Below, piece by piece: positions 1-9,390 of a DNA stretch of 64,000 bases (position 1 is its first letter; the number at the start of each line of letters is the position of its first letter). Source of the stretch: a virus. Below the pieces are notes generated by a model, which was not told the DNA's origin, ran no database searches, and worked only from the letters and a program-made list of their open reading frames with translations. The position numbers and the translations under genes were made by a program. The DNA lies in the IMG/VR virus record IMGVR_UViG_3300018080_000014, positions 24,647-88,646 of that record; one strand, written 5' to 3'.

Positions 1-212
1 CCGGCATCCCTCATCTTGTCCCTTATAATACCAACCAATGGGCCGGGGCTCCAAGGAGTATCACCAATATATAGCTTGTCATCCCCCTGTACGAATCCAA
101 GACCATCACGAGCAGTCCAACCTGCAATGGCAGCCATCCATACTCCTTTCTTGGCATCATTATAATATCTACCCCATGCTGAGGTAAACATCCGGGCATC
201 TATTACTTCCAT
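1..212 (-). CDS. partial tail/baseplate-distal protein (continues beyond the window)
   Basis: The N-terminal 70 residues of a protein that runs off the left edge. It begins MEVIDARMFTSAWGR and stays open to the first base. Its ATG lies one base after the TGA of the baseplate J gene, so it is translationally coupled to it. In contractile-tail phages the gene after gpJ normally encodes gpI or a tail fibre/collar protein. That role is inferred from position only; I recognise no domain in the visible part, which is rich in Trp and Gly. Confidence 0.7.
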   Translation of the reverse strand, partial: MEVIDARMFTSAWGRYYNDAKKGVWMAAIAGWTARDGLGFVQGDDKLYIGDTPWSPGPLVGIIRDKMRDA

Positions 213-213
213 T

Positions 214-2028
214 TCATTTACCTTCCGTAAATGTCGTGGTTCCTATTTCTGCTATGTTCAATTCACCAATCAATATATCCTTCTCTTGGGCATTGGTGAT
301 CGGCGTTTCCGATTCTTTCTGTATGGTAACGCTTCGTACCTTGATGATTCCTTCAACGTTGAGCATTGCCTTCTCGATCTGCGAGAATACCACGTTTTCC
401 CCGGGTATCAGGTTGTTTATGTAATTGGCAAGCGCTTCCCTGCACTCCGATGATACCGCGGCATAATCGGATTGCGATGTGACGAACAGCGTGGCAGTCA
501 CGTTGATGTTCTTCACCTCTGCCTCCATGATGTTCGCCTGTATGCATATCGGCACGAATGCCCGCCTCTTGAAATCAAATATCCTGCTCCATACTATATC
601 CACGTAGTTGTTAAAATCATATCCTTGGACCATGGCAACAATGACGTTGAACGCGGCACCTCCCCACCGCGTCTTGAACGCGATGTCGGCAAGTCCACTG
701 TTTCTCTCCACGCCATCCGCATACATTTTTCCATCCGCGTACTCGTTGCCACTATTCTGGTATTTCAAGTTCCAGTGACTATCAGATGTTGATCCAGATT
801 CAGCGGTCTTCACGAGAAGCAAGTACGTCTTCGTGTAATCGAGGCCACCAAACTTCTGGGATATTTTTATTTCCTGCCATCCGGTTGGATCATCAGCATC
901 AACATCTTCGGGCGAAAACAATCCAAATGATAGGAGTAGCTTGGATACCGTCGTGGCATAATCATCTACCCACAAGTACAGTTCCATGCGTAGTGGTGGT
1001 GGTTCGCCACCAGTGTTCACTTTCTGCACGTACAATGATATTTCCTTGATGCCAATCCTATCGCCGGTGGGCTTCCATGTCTGGGCAACATCAACATCAC
1101 CTGTACTATAAAAGTTCCACGTCTCGAACGTTGTCCACGTGGCAGATTCTTGCCAATCTGCATTTGGATATGCCACGTCAACGCCAGTAACTTGATATGC
1201 CCTGGCAGATCTGACACCTTCCACTTCCTCTACCAAGCTTTGTATGCGCGAATACCCAAACTGTACCCTGCTCGTGCTGAGTTGTCTCCTGCGATATGAT
1301 GGATCGGATTCTTGTTCAGTCGCACCTATTGACGCTTCGTTATTGATCACCGAAACGACATTTGTTATTCCATCAGTATTCAGCGTTATTTGCCCAGTAT
1401 CAACGACATCCTGTTCACCGTATCTTTCTGCTATGCACGGTATTGTCACTGAAACATTTTCCGTCGGATCCAATCCAACATAATATACTGAATCTTCTGC
1501 TGGTTCTGCACCGCCCGGATTCCAATTAACTTGATCACCATCGAATTCCCAATCCACGTCTTCCGCGTATGCCGTGCCACTTTGTGTTGGTGTCTCGTTT
1601 ATCCATTGTATGGACGTGACGCCCGAGAAGGGGGGTGGGATATTATCGACGCCGTTTGCTGCACCCTTGGTAATTTGTATTATGTTTGGAAGTATCCCTG
1701 CCTGTATCGTGAGATAGTTGATGCCTTTTTCGGTGGAAAATGTTGATGAGATTGGAATGAGCACGTCATTTGCCTTGCCAGTCACCGTCACGTTTACCGT
1801 GCCTTTTGAAGGAACACCCCTGAACACTCCAGATTCTATCCCGTGGTAATCGAGGTAATAATTGCTTGCCGTGGACACGTTCAATTCCTTGAGAACAGAT
1901 GCCATGATGTTATCAAGTTCCACGTACTTGGCAGCAAATACTTTCATCATTTGCCATACCCACGTGCCCTTTCCCGTGTTTACACGTGGATCCAATGAAT
2001 GTAATAAATCAAATTGCTCACGAAGCAC
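214..2028 (-). CDS. baseplate J-like protein with an inserted beta-sandwich domain
   Basis: Baseplate wedge protein of the Mu gpJ/T4 gp6 type (604 aa). Family hallmarks are the N-terminal block with GVPSKGTVNVTVTG and an 'IPISSTFSTEKGINYLT'-like stretch (about residues 70-110), and the ESDPSYRRRQL segment (about 240-250) that precedes the helical part. Residues about 290-440 interrupt the J fold with an aromatic, Thr/Trp-rich segment (WTTFETWNFYSTG onward) that reads like a carbohydrate-binding beta-sandwich. The conserved J C-terminus then resumes (IPICIQANIMEAEVKNINVT). Neighbours are the gp25-like wedge upstream and a fibre-like gene downstream, the usual order. Confidence 0.88.
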   Translation of the reverse strand: MLREQFDLLHSLDPRVNTGKGTWVWQMMKVFAAKYVELDNIMASVLKELNVSTASNYYLDYHGIESGVFRGVPSKGTVNVTVTGKANDVLIPISSTFSTEKGINYLTIQAGILPNIIQITKGAANGVDNIPPPFSGVTSIQWINETPTQSGTAYAEDVDWEFDGDQVNWNPGGAEPAEDSVYYVGLDPTENVSVTIPCIAERYGEQDVVDTGQITLNTDGITNVVSVINNEASIGATEQESDPSYRRRQLSTSRVQFGYSRIQSLVEEVEGVRSARAYQVTGVDVAYPNADWQESATWTTFETWNFYSTGDVDVAQTWKPTGDRIGIKEISLYVQKVNTGGEPPPLRMELYLWVDDYATTVSKLLLSFGLFSPEDVDADDPTGWQEIKISQKFGGLDYTKTYLLLVKTAESGSTSDSHWNLKYQNSGNEYADGKMYADGVERNSGLADIAFKTRWGGAAFNVIVAMVQGYDFNNYVDIVWSRIFDFKRRAFVPICIQANIMEAEVKNINVTATLFVTSQSDYAAVSSECREALANYINNLIPGENVVFSQIEKAMLNVEGIIKVRSVTIQKESETPITNAQEKDILIGELNIAEIGTTTFTEGK

Positions 2029-2063
2029 CTGATCCAGTGGTTTTAATATGTATCCAGATGCGG

Positions 2064-2483
2064 TTAGACCGTAATTGATTGAAATACTCTTTCCACCTCC
2101 AGTGGTATGTCGAATGTATTGTTATTGACCGATGTTGCTATTATGCCAACTTTCCAGTTACCATCCTCTTCAGGTCTTATATACACCACGCTTGACTCGG
2201 AGATCATTGGTATCCTTTCGTTATTCAGGCAATCCATGATTGCCATGCGTATTACCGTTTCTGGCGGGATATTTTTTACCCTTTTCATCATGTCTGGTAA
2301 TGGCAACCCGTATGATCTATCTATTGCTTCTTCTCCGCGAATCGTGGAAAGGGCAACGATACACTCTTGCCTGAATACCTCTTCCTGCTCGATGGTGACC
2401 ATGTTACCATCCTTGTCCACGTAGATGTCTCCACCTTCAGGGTCCCTGAGAGGCGTCGTCCCTAGGTCTATGTTTGTCGGCAT
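2064..2483 (-). CDS. gp25-like baseplate wedge protein
   Basis: 139 aa, the usual size of the T4 gp25/Mu gp46 (lysozyme-like baseplate wedge) family. The N-terminus has the expected early Gly/Asp-rich beta strand and 'ECIVALSTIRGEEAIDRSYG', matching the family pattern of a helix followed by L.T..GE...d..yG. It acts next to baseplate J in nucleating sheath contraction. The start is supported by a GGAG Shine-Dalgarno six bases upstream. Its 5' end overlaps the preceding membrane-protein gene by 47 bases. Confidence 0.8.
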   Translation of the reverse strand: MPTNIDLGTTPLRDPEGGDIYVDKDGNMVTIEQEEVFRQECIVALSTIRGEEAIDRSYGLPLPDMMKRVKNIPPETVIRMAIMDCLNNERIPMISESSVVYIRPEEDGNWKVGIIATSVNNNTFDIPLEVERVFQSITV

Positions 2484-2829
2484 TTTTCTCCATTTCTTTC
2501 AATATATCCTTGCTTTCGTCAAGTTCCCTGATGAGCTTTTTCCTGTACTCGATGGTTCGCATTTTTGCCCTGATGATTCCTATGGATATTTTGGCAGACG
2601 CCATATCGAATATCGTCTTTATCCTGAGAAGAAACAACGTGTACAGGTAGAAAGCACCACTCAATATAACTATCCACAGAACTTTCAACGTACTGCTCAA
2701 TTCCACGAACATGCTAACACCGTCTTTTTCCATGGTTAAGAACCAATAGACGGCAACAATGCATCCAACATATACCTGCAGCCAAAATAGCCATGCTATG
2801 AATCCTATGATTTTTTCCGTCCTGTTCAT
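2437..2829 (-). CDS. two-TM membrane protein in the baseplate cluster (holin candidate)
   Basis: 130 aa starting MNRTEKIIGFIAWLFW. It has two strongly hydrophobic segments (about residues 7-30 and 46-70), then a charged helical tail (KKLIRELDESKDILKEMEK). The start is fixed by an ATGA overlap with the hub/spike gene and a GGTGA site. Two close TM segments plus a charged cytoplasmic tail is a common holin topology, and no other lysis gene is obvious in the late operon, but this is only inference. It could instead be a membrane-associated assembly factor. Confidence 0.6.
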   Translation of the reverse strand: MNRTEKIIGFIAWLFWLQVYVGCIVAVYWFLTMEKDGVSMFVELSSTLKVLWIVILSGAFYLYTLFLLRIKTIFDMASAKISIGIIRAKMRTIEYRKKLIRELDESKDILKEMEKNADKHRPRDDASQGP

Positions 2830-4565
2830 TCGCTTTTCACCTTCGAGGTGTTTGATTTTATTACTCCAACATTTGATGGCATTCCGGTTGCCACAATATA
2901 TGCATAGAATGCAGCCCATCCAGCCAAAGTTGGTCCGCCACCAGCGGTAGTGGCTGCTACTACGGCTGTCCACCATGGAGATAAGACTGTTGTATCCACT
3001 ATATCGGTAACACGGGCGTTTTTTAATGATGCTGCTGCACCGAGATTTATGGCGGGGCCTTCCACGGTAACTTCACTGCTGGCATTTATTCTTATTTTAC
3101 CATCACTTGCTACTTCTATGTAATTACTATCATCGACATGGATCGTGATGTGCGAATCCTTATCCAGTTCCAACCACATTCCTGTTGCCGTCGTTGGATC
3201 AGGCTTGGATTCGGCGTCATCCGGGTCATCTGCTTCCAGTTTTACACTATTGGATTTCACCAACCATGTCTCTTCTTGCTCATCGAAATACAGTGATCCT
3301 TTCTCCATCCTTAAATAAAAGTCTTTCGGCTCGCATTCCGGTACAACGTCATCTTTCTTCCATATGGAGTTCCCAATCATGGAAAATCCCTGTAACCTAT
3401 CGGTGGAAAATACCATATTGCGTTGCTTGTCGTACACGGGAAACCGCATCCCTATCCCGTTCCCGGCGAACGGGCTAGACCATATGACGTTTTCTATTTG
3501 CTGTCCTTCATAAAATTCTATTTCCTGTGGATCCAGTGTCTTTGTTTTCTTATCCACGTTGAAAAGGACTCTTGTTTTTTCTCTCCATGCATCTCCAATT
3601 TCCTCGTCACTAATACTGGCATCTCCCAGCATTATTTTTGGAGTTTCTATCCAGTCACCGTGTTTTATGTCAATCGCTTCCATCAATGCGCGGGTTGCCG
3701 TGTGATTGTTCTTGATGCATATGCCTATGGATTCTTTCAGTCCCCTTCCATTCTCCCCGTATATTCCTTTTATTATTTTCCACGTCACGCCCTTGTACAC
3801 GAGAGACGATCCGACGATGAATGATGGCGATCCTTCGAGGATAAACGACATGAATAGCCTGCCGCCATACGAGAAATATTTCACCTTGTTATTGAGTATT
3901 TCCATCATGTCATCAATAAAATATGGTCTCGCTGGACACTTGTACCCGAGAGTGATGCTCCCGCTAAATGGATCACAATACCATTCCATGTCGTTCTGTG
4001 CCACGAGATCATCTATGATTTCACCGATACATCTGGAACCATCGTTTACCACGGAATCGTAGTTATATATTCCAGATTCGGAGGCAAGATTCTCAACTGT
4101 TGGTGCCAAGTCAGGATTAATGGAAAATGCCGCTTTCACCATTTCCCTGACGAGCTCGAATATACCAATCGGCTTGCCAAACTTTTTGGAGAATATGATC
4201 TTGTTGCGCATGGTCCATACAGATTCAGGTATAGCATTTATCCTAAAGTGTGCCATTTCACCATTCACTCTTTGTGGTGAAAAAACAGTATTAAGCACGC
4301 GCGCCTTTATTGGAATTTCACCATATGATCTTATCCATATCGGATCGCCTGCTGATAGGCTCTTGATGGCATCCTCGTCGTAATCAAATACCATTATTGA
4401 TATTTTACCACCATCAAACCCATACCTCGTCTGCACGATGTACTCGTTCCTATTGCCGACCACGTTCGTCATCCCAATGATCTCGCCACTATCGAGATCC
4501 TTGGCAGGTATCTTTACCTCGAAATCTGCTATTTTCCTTTCCTTGCTTTCATCTTCCACGCTCAT
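2826..4565 (-). CDS. baseplate hub/tail-spike fusion protein (gpD + gpV-like)
   Basis: 579 aa. The first two thirds resemble gpD/gp27-type hub rings (beta-rich; repeated 'GDPIWIRSYGEIPIKARV'-like strands; 'IFELVREMVKAAF'). The C-terminal 130 residues look like a gp45/gpV spike: short repetitive beta strands (WLELDKDSHITIHVDD, GKIRINASSEVTVEG), a VARVTD-like 'ARVTDIVD' and a final polar SNTSKVKSE. Hub and spike are usually separate genes in P2/Mu-like phages but fused in VgrG. It should form the puncturing tip. ATGA overlap with the upstream gene shows translational coupling. Confidence 0.72.
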   Translation of the reverse strand: MSVEDESKERKIADFEVKIPAKDLDSGEIIGMTNVVGNRNEYIVQTRYGFDGGKISIMVFDYDEDAIKSLSAGDPIWIRSYGEIPIKARVLNTVFSPQRVNGEMAHFRINAIPESVWTMRNKIIFSKKFGKPIGIFELVREMVKAAFSINPDLAPTVENLASESGIYNYDSVVNDGSRCIGEIIDDLVAQNDMEWYCDPFSGSITLGYKCPARPYFIDDMMEILNNKVKYFSYGGRLFMSFILEGSPSFIVGSSLVYKGVTWKIIKGIYGENGRGLKESIGICIKNNHTATRALMEAIDIKHGDWIETPKIMLGDASISDEEIGDAWREKTRVLFNVDKKTKTLDPQEIEFYEGQQIENVIWSSPFAGNGIGMRFPVYDKQRNMVFSTDRLQGFSMIGNSIWKKDDVVPECEPKDFYLRMEKGSLYFDEQEETWLVKSNSVKLEADDPDDAESKPDPTTATGMWLELDKDSHITIHVDDSNYIEVASDGKIRINASSEVTVEGPAINLGAAASLKNARVTDIVDTTVLSPWWTAVVAATTAGGGPTLAGWAAFYAYIVATGMPSNVGVIKSNTSKVKSE

Positions 4566-6604
4566 ATGCCATACCTTGGATGTATGAAAAATACCTTTAT
4601 ACCAGCATAATCGTCAGTGAGTTTTATGCTATGCACGTACATGTACGTTTCTTCAAGCACGGGCTTGTCTATCGAGTAAAAATCACCGTCATTGTAGGAT
4701 GTCCATATTGGAACGGAATCGTTGTTTCCAATAAAATACACGATACCTTCCTCTATATCAAGTTCCCTGTTACCACGCACGAACATCACGTGGAAAGGAC
4801 TCTGGTAACTGCTGCTAAACATCTCGAACTTGAACTCGCAACTATATGGCAGAGACACCTTCAACGATCCATCTTGCATCACGTCCCCGTACACTGAACA
4901 TATCGTGATGCCCTTGTACAGCATTTGCTCGAATATCTCCTGCCTGTTTTGTGGAGATACAACAAACACGTCCTGCAACGATTCGTCATATTCAAGGGAT
5001 ATTCCAAACTTTAAAAGCACGAGCATTTCCCTGCCCCTATCTGTCAAATGTTTGGATGCCTCACCAACCTTGGAAGAGAAGTCGTACTTCGATTCCGTGG
5101 AATACCTTGTCGCGGTCGTGCTTGACGTGTACTTCATTTCCTGTGTGAGTAAGTATCCAGCTGGTTTTGAATTATCTGGCAAGTATGAAGGAGGCACTAT
5201 CGTGTCAACATCCTTGCACTCGCTTATTGCGGTGGTATTCGTGGGTCCGAAAATGCTTTGGTTTACCATGTTTGAAATGCCAAATAACCTCGATGCTATT
5301 GGATCAGATGAAATCAACTTTCCAAGTCCAAACTGCCACATGTAATACGATGTCCACCCGAGCCTCCAATAGAAATTGATCCTTGATAGCATTTTCTCCC
5401 CGCTTGCCCTGTCATCGGGTACCGTACCGGTGTAAAAATGCGCGACCTGCGTGGAACCGTACACGTCTATCGATTGCTTGACGATGGATTCCTTTATCGC
5501 TTCTTCCTCCTTTTCCAGCATATCGGCAACTTCATCCTCGGTAAATCCCGTTGCCACTCCTTCACTAAGCAATTCCTTGATTGCCCTACCAGTCTCACCA
5601 CCTGACGTGTAAGGCTTCCCCTGATCATCGAACTTTATGGACGTGTCTGCCGTGTTGATTCCCCTGACGTTGTATCTCTTGATCAGCGTGGTTTTTGATT
5701 CCGATGTTTCGAGCAAGAATCTTTTTGGCGGCTCTATGAACCGCCTGAGAAGGAGATGCACCGTGATGCCATCCTTTCCATTCTCTGCCACGTTTTTCCT
5801 CCATATGAGTGTCTGGATGAACATCTCCCTGAATATTTCTTCCTCGCATATCACGTCGAAGGTCTTGTGCATCAATATGCGCTCGTTCCTGACCATCTTG
5901 CCCGTTTCCTTGAAGTACGTGCCAGATCTAAACTTGTCGGCCGTGAGCGTCACATCAGATGCTCCAGTAACCTTTTGGCTGGTCTTCAACTGGTATAGTG
6001 GGTTTCCACCATAACTACCAAGTTGAACAGGACCGCCAATATTTTGCAGGATTGCCCCGGAAGGACCGGTAGTATACGTGACTGCTGATTGGACCACTTG
6101 TGGAATGATGATACCATTGCTTCCTATCGCATTGTCTACCGTTCCTTGTAACAATGTCCTGCCTGTTTCAGATTTAGGTGTCCGGTCTTCCACGGGCCTG
6201 CGCTTGAATGTCGCGGTACCACGCAGGTACAGCTGTTCGAGCGCGTGTAACCACAAGAATCTTGTTGGGCCATCTATGCGTATATCAATCCTGATGGACA
6301 TGTTGTCGCCTTCTTGGAAGGCCATGAAATGTCCACCAATAGATCTGAAATTAAGCAACTTATCAGACTTGGCAACTTCAATATTCTGCACGGCATATAA
6401 AGGAAACACGTGCAGCATAATGTCTGGAGTAAGCTGCAATCTTCCACCAGCAGCAGCATCCGCCAAGGCAAGTGCAGACCATGTTGCTATTTTACCAAGC
6501 AATCCTCCTACTTCATTGAGACTAAAACTCGCTGGCATTATGTTTCCAAATTTCCATACTGGCGTACTAAGTATTGTACCAGATACCGCTGCGCTTATTG
6601 CCAT
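4562..6604 (-). CDS. large tail/baseplate structural protein, unassigned
   Basis: 680 aa, between the tape measure and the hub, where baseplate-hub adaptor proteins (LysM or gp53-like) normally lie. The N-terminus is Ala/Ser-rich and possibly membrane-interacting or buried (MAISAAVSGTILSTPVW; 'IATWSALALADAAAGG'). A segment near residues 80-125 (LNFRSIGGHFMAFQEGDN, then DIRIDGPTRFLWLHALEQLY) resembles the strand-turn pattern of phage baseplate DUF6046-like proteins. A virion role is likely from context; no enzymatic motif is visible. Overlaps the next gene by ATGA. Confidence 0.65.
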   Translation of the reverse strand: MAISAAVSGTILSTPVWKFGNIMPASFSLNEVGGLLGKIATWSALALADAAAGGRLQLTPDIMLHVFPLYAVQNIEVAKSDKLLNFRSIGGHFMAFQEGDNMSIRIDIRIDGPTRFLWLHALEQLYLRGTATFKRRPVEDRTPKSETGRTLLQGTVDNAIGSNGIIIPQVVQSAVTYTTGPSGAILQNIGGPVQLGSYGGNPLYQLKTSQKVTGASDVTLTADKFRSGTYFKETGKMVRNERILMHKTFDVICEEEIFREMFIQTLIWRKNVAENGKDGITVHLLLRRFIEPPKRFLLETSESKTTLIKRYNVRGINTADTSIKFDDQGKPYTSGGETGRAIKELLSEGVATGFTEDEVADMLEKEEEAIKESIVKQSIDVYGSTQVAHFYTGTVPDDRASGEKMLSRINFYWRLGWTSYYMWQFGLGKLISSDPIASRLFGISNMVNQSIFGPTNTTAISECKDVDTIVPPSYLPDNSKPAGYLLTQEMKYTSSTTATRYSTESKYDFSSKVGEASKHLTDRGREMLVLLKFGISLEYDESLQDVFVVSPQNRQEIFEQMLYKGITICSVYGDVMQDGSLKVSLPYSCEFKFEMFSSSYQSPFHVMFVRGNRELDIEEGIVYFIGNNDSVPIWTSYNDGDFYSIDKPVLEETYMYVHSIKLTDDYAGIKVFFIHPRYGI

Positions 6605-8151
6605 TAAAATTCATCATCTCCTCTTTTCAACACGGACTTGTACTTTATGCTCTCTTCATCTGATGATTCCAATATACTTTTTATTGCTTGCTTTACCATG
6701 TCAATTATTCCAGAGCGTATCTTGGTATTGTTATCTTCAAGCATTTCCTTGAAGTTTATCCTCGATTCTTCCAGCTTCTCTTCCACGATTGTCGTGTTAT
6801 GTTCCGTGATGCGCTCCACGATGCTCTCCCTGTCTATCTCGGATATTTCCCTTATCTCAGGCGTGGCCTCTTCCACGAACCGCTCCACGACTTCAGTTGT
6901 CCTACCAAACTGGAATGGTGTAGTTCTTGTTTCTATTGGCACTTTCTTGCCAAATAGTTCCACGGCTTCTGGTTTTGCCGTCACGGCGTCAATTATCATC
7001 TCCACTCTCTGGCCGAGCTGTGATATTAATTCCATGGATGCGACGACATCCCTTGAAAGATCTGAAAACGAGTAGGAACTCGAATCCTTGAGATCGTAAA
7101 TGGAATCCTGCACGCTGGTAAAGTATTCATCAATGTGTTCCATGGGGAATGGATCAGGTGCGTTGTCGATGATGATATTCCCGATACCACCAATGGCCAG
7201 CTTTAGTTCCGTGAACCGTGGGACAAGTAATTCTATTTCTCGCGATATTGCTGCTAATTCCTGCTGATATTGTGGCAAGTTTTCTATGCTCGTGGAAATC
7301 TCACCAAGTTCCTCGTCATATTCTGGCAATCCTTCTATGCTATCAATTATTTCTTGGAATTTATCAGCATAATCTGGAATATCTATGTCCTTTATGTTCC
7401 TCTTTATGGTTTCCAACCTGCCAGTGTAATCCTTTATTTTTATGTTGCTTATTTTCCTGCGTATAGTATCTAGCCTATCCGTGTAATCCGGTATATCTAT
7501 ATCATCTACCTTGTTGCCAAGCTCGTCAAACTCACCATCGTATACCGGAATGTCTATCGCACCTATCTGCCTTGATATTTCCTCAAGTTCTGCGTGGTAT
7601 CTTGGAATCTTACCGAACTTTCCGGCTATTTCTTCGAGTTGTTCCGTGTAATCCTTTGGTTGTGGCACGTTTGCTATGTCTTCCGATAATATCTCGAACT
7701 CGTCGGAATAATCCGGTATTTCTATCCCTTCTATCTTGCTACCAAGATTGCTTATCCTCGTTGCCACGCCACGTATCTTGTTCTTTATGTCCTGCGCACT
7801 TTCCAGTATCTTGAGCCTCACGGATGCCACGCTTGATTCAAGTGCTACCAGTATATCATCCTTTATTTCCGTGAAATCAGTTTCCTCTCCCACTACCTCG
7901 TTGATCGTGCCAAGTGTTTCCATCATTCCCTTGACATCACCAAGAACGGTTTCCATCCTCTCGTTTATCTGCGTGACGCCCGCCTCCTCCAGCCCAACCC
8001 GTATCTCGATTTCCTTCTTCCTATCGAGATCCTTGAATTGCTTTGACTTGGTAATCTTGTCTATCTGTTGTAGCGATTTTACCAGCGCATTGAGATTACC
8101 CGGATCAGGGCTATCAACTTTCAGGGACACGCTTGTTTCGTCTATGGACAT
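6604..8151 (-). CDS. tape measure protein with 17-19-residue tandem repeats
   Basis: 515 aa, the position expected of the tail-length ruler, between a chaperone-like gene and the baseplate genes. The body is predicted helical coiled coil. Residues about 145-310 contain roughly nine tandem repeats with consensus IPDYxxxLxxIxxxIxxID, first 19 residues long, then 17. Known tape measures set about 0.15 nm of tail per residue, which here would give a tail of about 75 nm if the whole chain is extended. No transmembrane or lysozyme domain is seen. Confidence 0.7.
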   Translation of the reverse strand: MSIDETSVSLKVDSPDPGNLNALVKSLQQIDKITKSKQFKDLDRKKEIEIRVGLEEAGVTQINERMETVLGDVKGMMETLGTINEVVGEETDFTEIKDDILVALESSVASVRLKILESAQDIKNKIRGVATRISNLGSKIEGIEIPDYSDEFEILSEDIANVPQPKDYTEQLEEIAGKFGKIPRYHAELEEISRQIGAIDIPVYDGEFDELGNKVDDIDIPDYTDRLDTIRRKISNIKIKDYTGRLETIKRNIKDIDIPDYADKFQEIIDSIEGLPEYDEELGEISTSIENLPQYQQELAAISREIELLVPRFTELKLAIGGIGNIIIDNAPDPFPMEHIDEYFTSVQDSIYDLKDSSSYSFSDLSRDVVASMELISQLGQRVEMIIDAVTAKPEAVELFGKKVPIETRTTPFQFGRTTEVVERFVEEATPEIREISEIDRESIVERITEHNTTIVEEKLEESRINFKEMLEDNNTKIRSGIIDMVKQAIKSILESSDEESIKYKSVLKRGDDEF

Positions 8152-8830
8152 TTTGCCTTATCTCCTCCCATTTTTGCACCATGTCTACTTCCTCCTCTGA
8201 CATGGGTTTTAATGGCGTCATTCCAATACCTTTCATCAATTCTTCCATACTACTATACTCATTCTTGGTATCTTTCAAGTACTTGTGTGATTCATGGATA
8301 AACGTCAATTGTAGCTTGGTATGTTTACCAAGCTCTGCAAGTGGAACATTCAAATTCCAGTATGCCTTTGCCAGTATTTTCCCGTTCTCGGTTTCTATCT
8401 GCGATGCCATGCGTTCCTTCCCGTACACGCTCAATTTCAACACCGCGCTGGCAAGTTTTTCTATCTCGAAGTACGAGTCCGGGTGTTCCAGTATCTTTAC
8501 GCCCAAGGGGATTCCTGACCCATCCACGTGTTGCCATTCCTCTCTTTGGAAATCCTTTAATGCGTGGTAGCATATCCATAAAGATATGTCATAATACACG
8601 CTACTCGCCTCCTCCAAGGCATCCTTGGTTACACTAATTTCTGGAATGATCCTGAACCGCATGTGCTTTACTATCGATTTTGCTTCTGGAGAAAGGCGTT
8701 TACACGTGCGATTGAGCACGTCCCTTGTTTCAAGATTGGTCAGGGGACGGTACTTTACCGGGCCATATTTGGAATAAAAAAAAGAATGAAGGTCTATTCC
8801 CTTCAATATGGCATCTACTAAATCCACCAT
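8114..8830 (-). CDS. putative tail assembly chaperone
   Basis: 238 aa beginning MVDLVDAILKGIDLHSF. The start is chosen from the TAATG overlap with the tail-tube gene. Its place between tube and tape measure is where most tailed phages encode tail assembly chaperones (lambda G/GT position). The sequence is helical and charged with no signal or enzyme motif, consistent with a non-virion chaperone. The 3' end overlaps the tape measure start by 38 bases. I see no convincing programmed frameshift, so the usual G/GT pair would be a single product here. Confidence 0.55.
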   Translation of the reverse strand: MVDLVDAILKGIDLHSFFYSKYGPVKYRPLTNLETRDVLNRTCKRLSPEAKSIVKHMRFRIIPEISVTKDALEEASSVYYDISLWICYHALKDFQREEWQHVDGSGIPLGVKILEHPDSYFEIEKLASAVLKLSVYGKERMASQIETENGKILAKAYWNLNVPLAELGKHTKLQLTFIHESHKYLKDTKNEYSSMEELMKGIGMTPLKPMSEEEVDMVQKWEEIRQNVHRRNKRVPES

Positions 8831-9390
8831 TACGTGTACGTACCTATGTTTGTCGGTTTTCCTGTCGTGGAGAAGAACCCGTTTCCTATATAGTGGAAGA
8901 CGCCACCCTGCGCATACGCGAATTTTGTCCACACGTATGGCACAGCTGCATAGACTCTTCCATCCATTCCGTATGATTTGCCATATGGTTCAACCTTGCA
9001 TCCGACAAGTATCTCGTTTCCCGGAATCCATTGCCCGCGGGAAGGGTTCTCCGTGGAATTAAGTTCCGCTACCTTGAGATCGAAGTACTCATCGGATTTG
9101 GCAAGCCATCGCAAGAATCTATAGACATCATCCAATTCGGATACAAGTATTCTCCCGTTTTTGTTTGTTGGTGCTTTTGTTCTTAACCCCAAGCTCCATT
9201 TGCTAAGACCGTGTATGTGCTCATGTGGATAGCCGATGCCATCGACGGATATTTCCTCGACAACTGCTGCGACGATTTCTGGATCTGGTGCAGCACCTGC
9301 TACCAGATCCATTGCAGATGGATATGCTATCGTCCATTTAAGCTTGGTGTTATTCGTGTAGTTTATTGGAAAATTGTTTGCTTCTGACAT
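8830..9390 (-). CDS. tail tube protein
   Basis: 186 aa directly downstream of the sheath gene and coupled to it by TAATG, the invariant place of the tube protein in contractile-tailed phages. Beta-rich with many Gly turns ('ISVDGIGYPHEHIHGLSKWS', 'VEPYGKSYGMDGRVYAAV'), as expected for a gp19-like hexameric tube ring. The assignment rests on synteny and fold character, not on a recognised motif. Confidence 0.7.
   Translation of the reverse strand: MSEANNFPINYTNNTKLKWTIAYPSAMDLVAGAAPDPEIVAAVVEEISVDGIGYPHEHIHGLSKWSLGLRTKAPTNKNGRILVSELDDVYRFLRWLAKSDEYFDLKVAELNSTENPSRGQWIPGNEILVGCKVEPYGKSYGMDGRVYAAVPYVWTKFAYAQGGVFHYIGNGFFSTTGKPTNIGTYT

Noticed and set aside
2830-2976. Longer N-terminus for the two-TM protein.
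   Set aside because: Would overlap the hub/spike gene by 150 bases; the ATGA junction with GGTGA is the normal coupling in this operon.
8765-8785. Run of eight A (T8 on the coding strand) as a programmed frameshift in the tail chaperone gene.
   Set aside because: It lies near the start of the gene, not at its end, and the shifted frame does not lead into an extension as in lambda G/GT.
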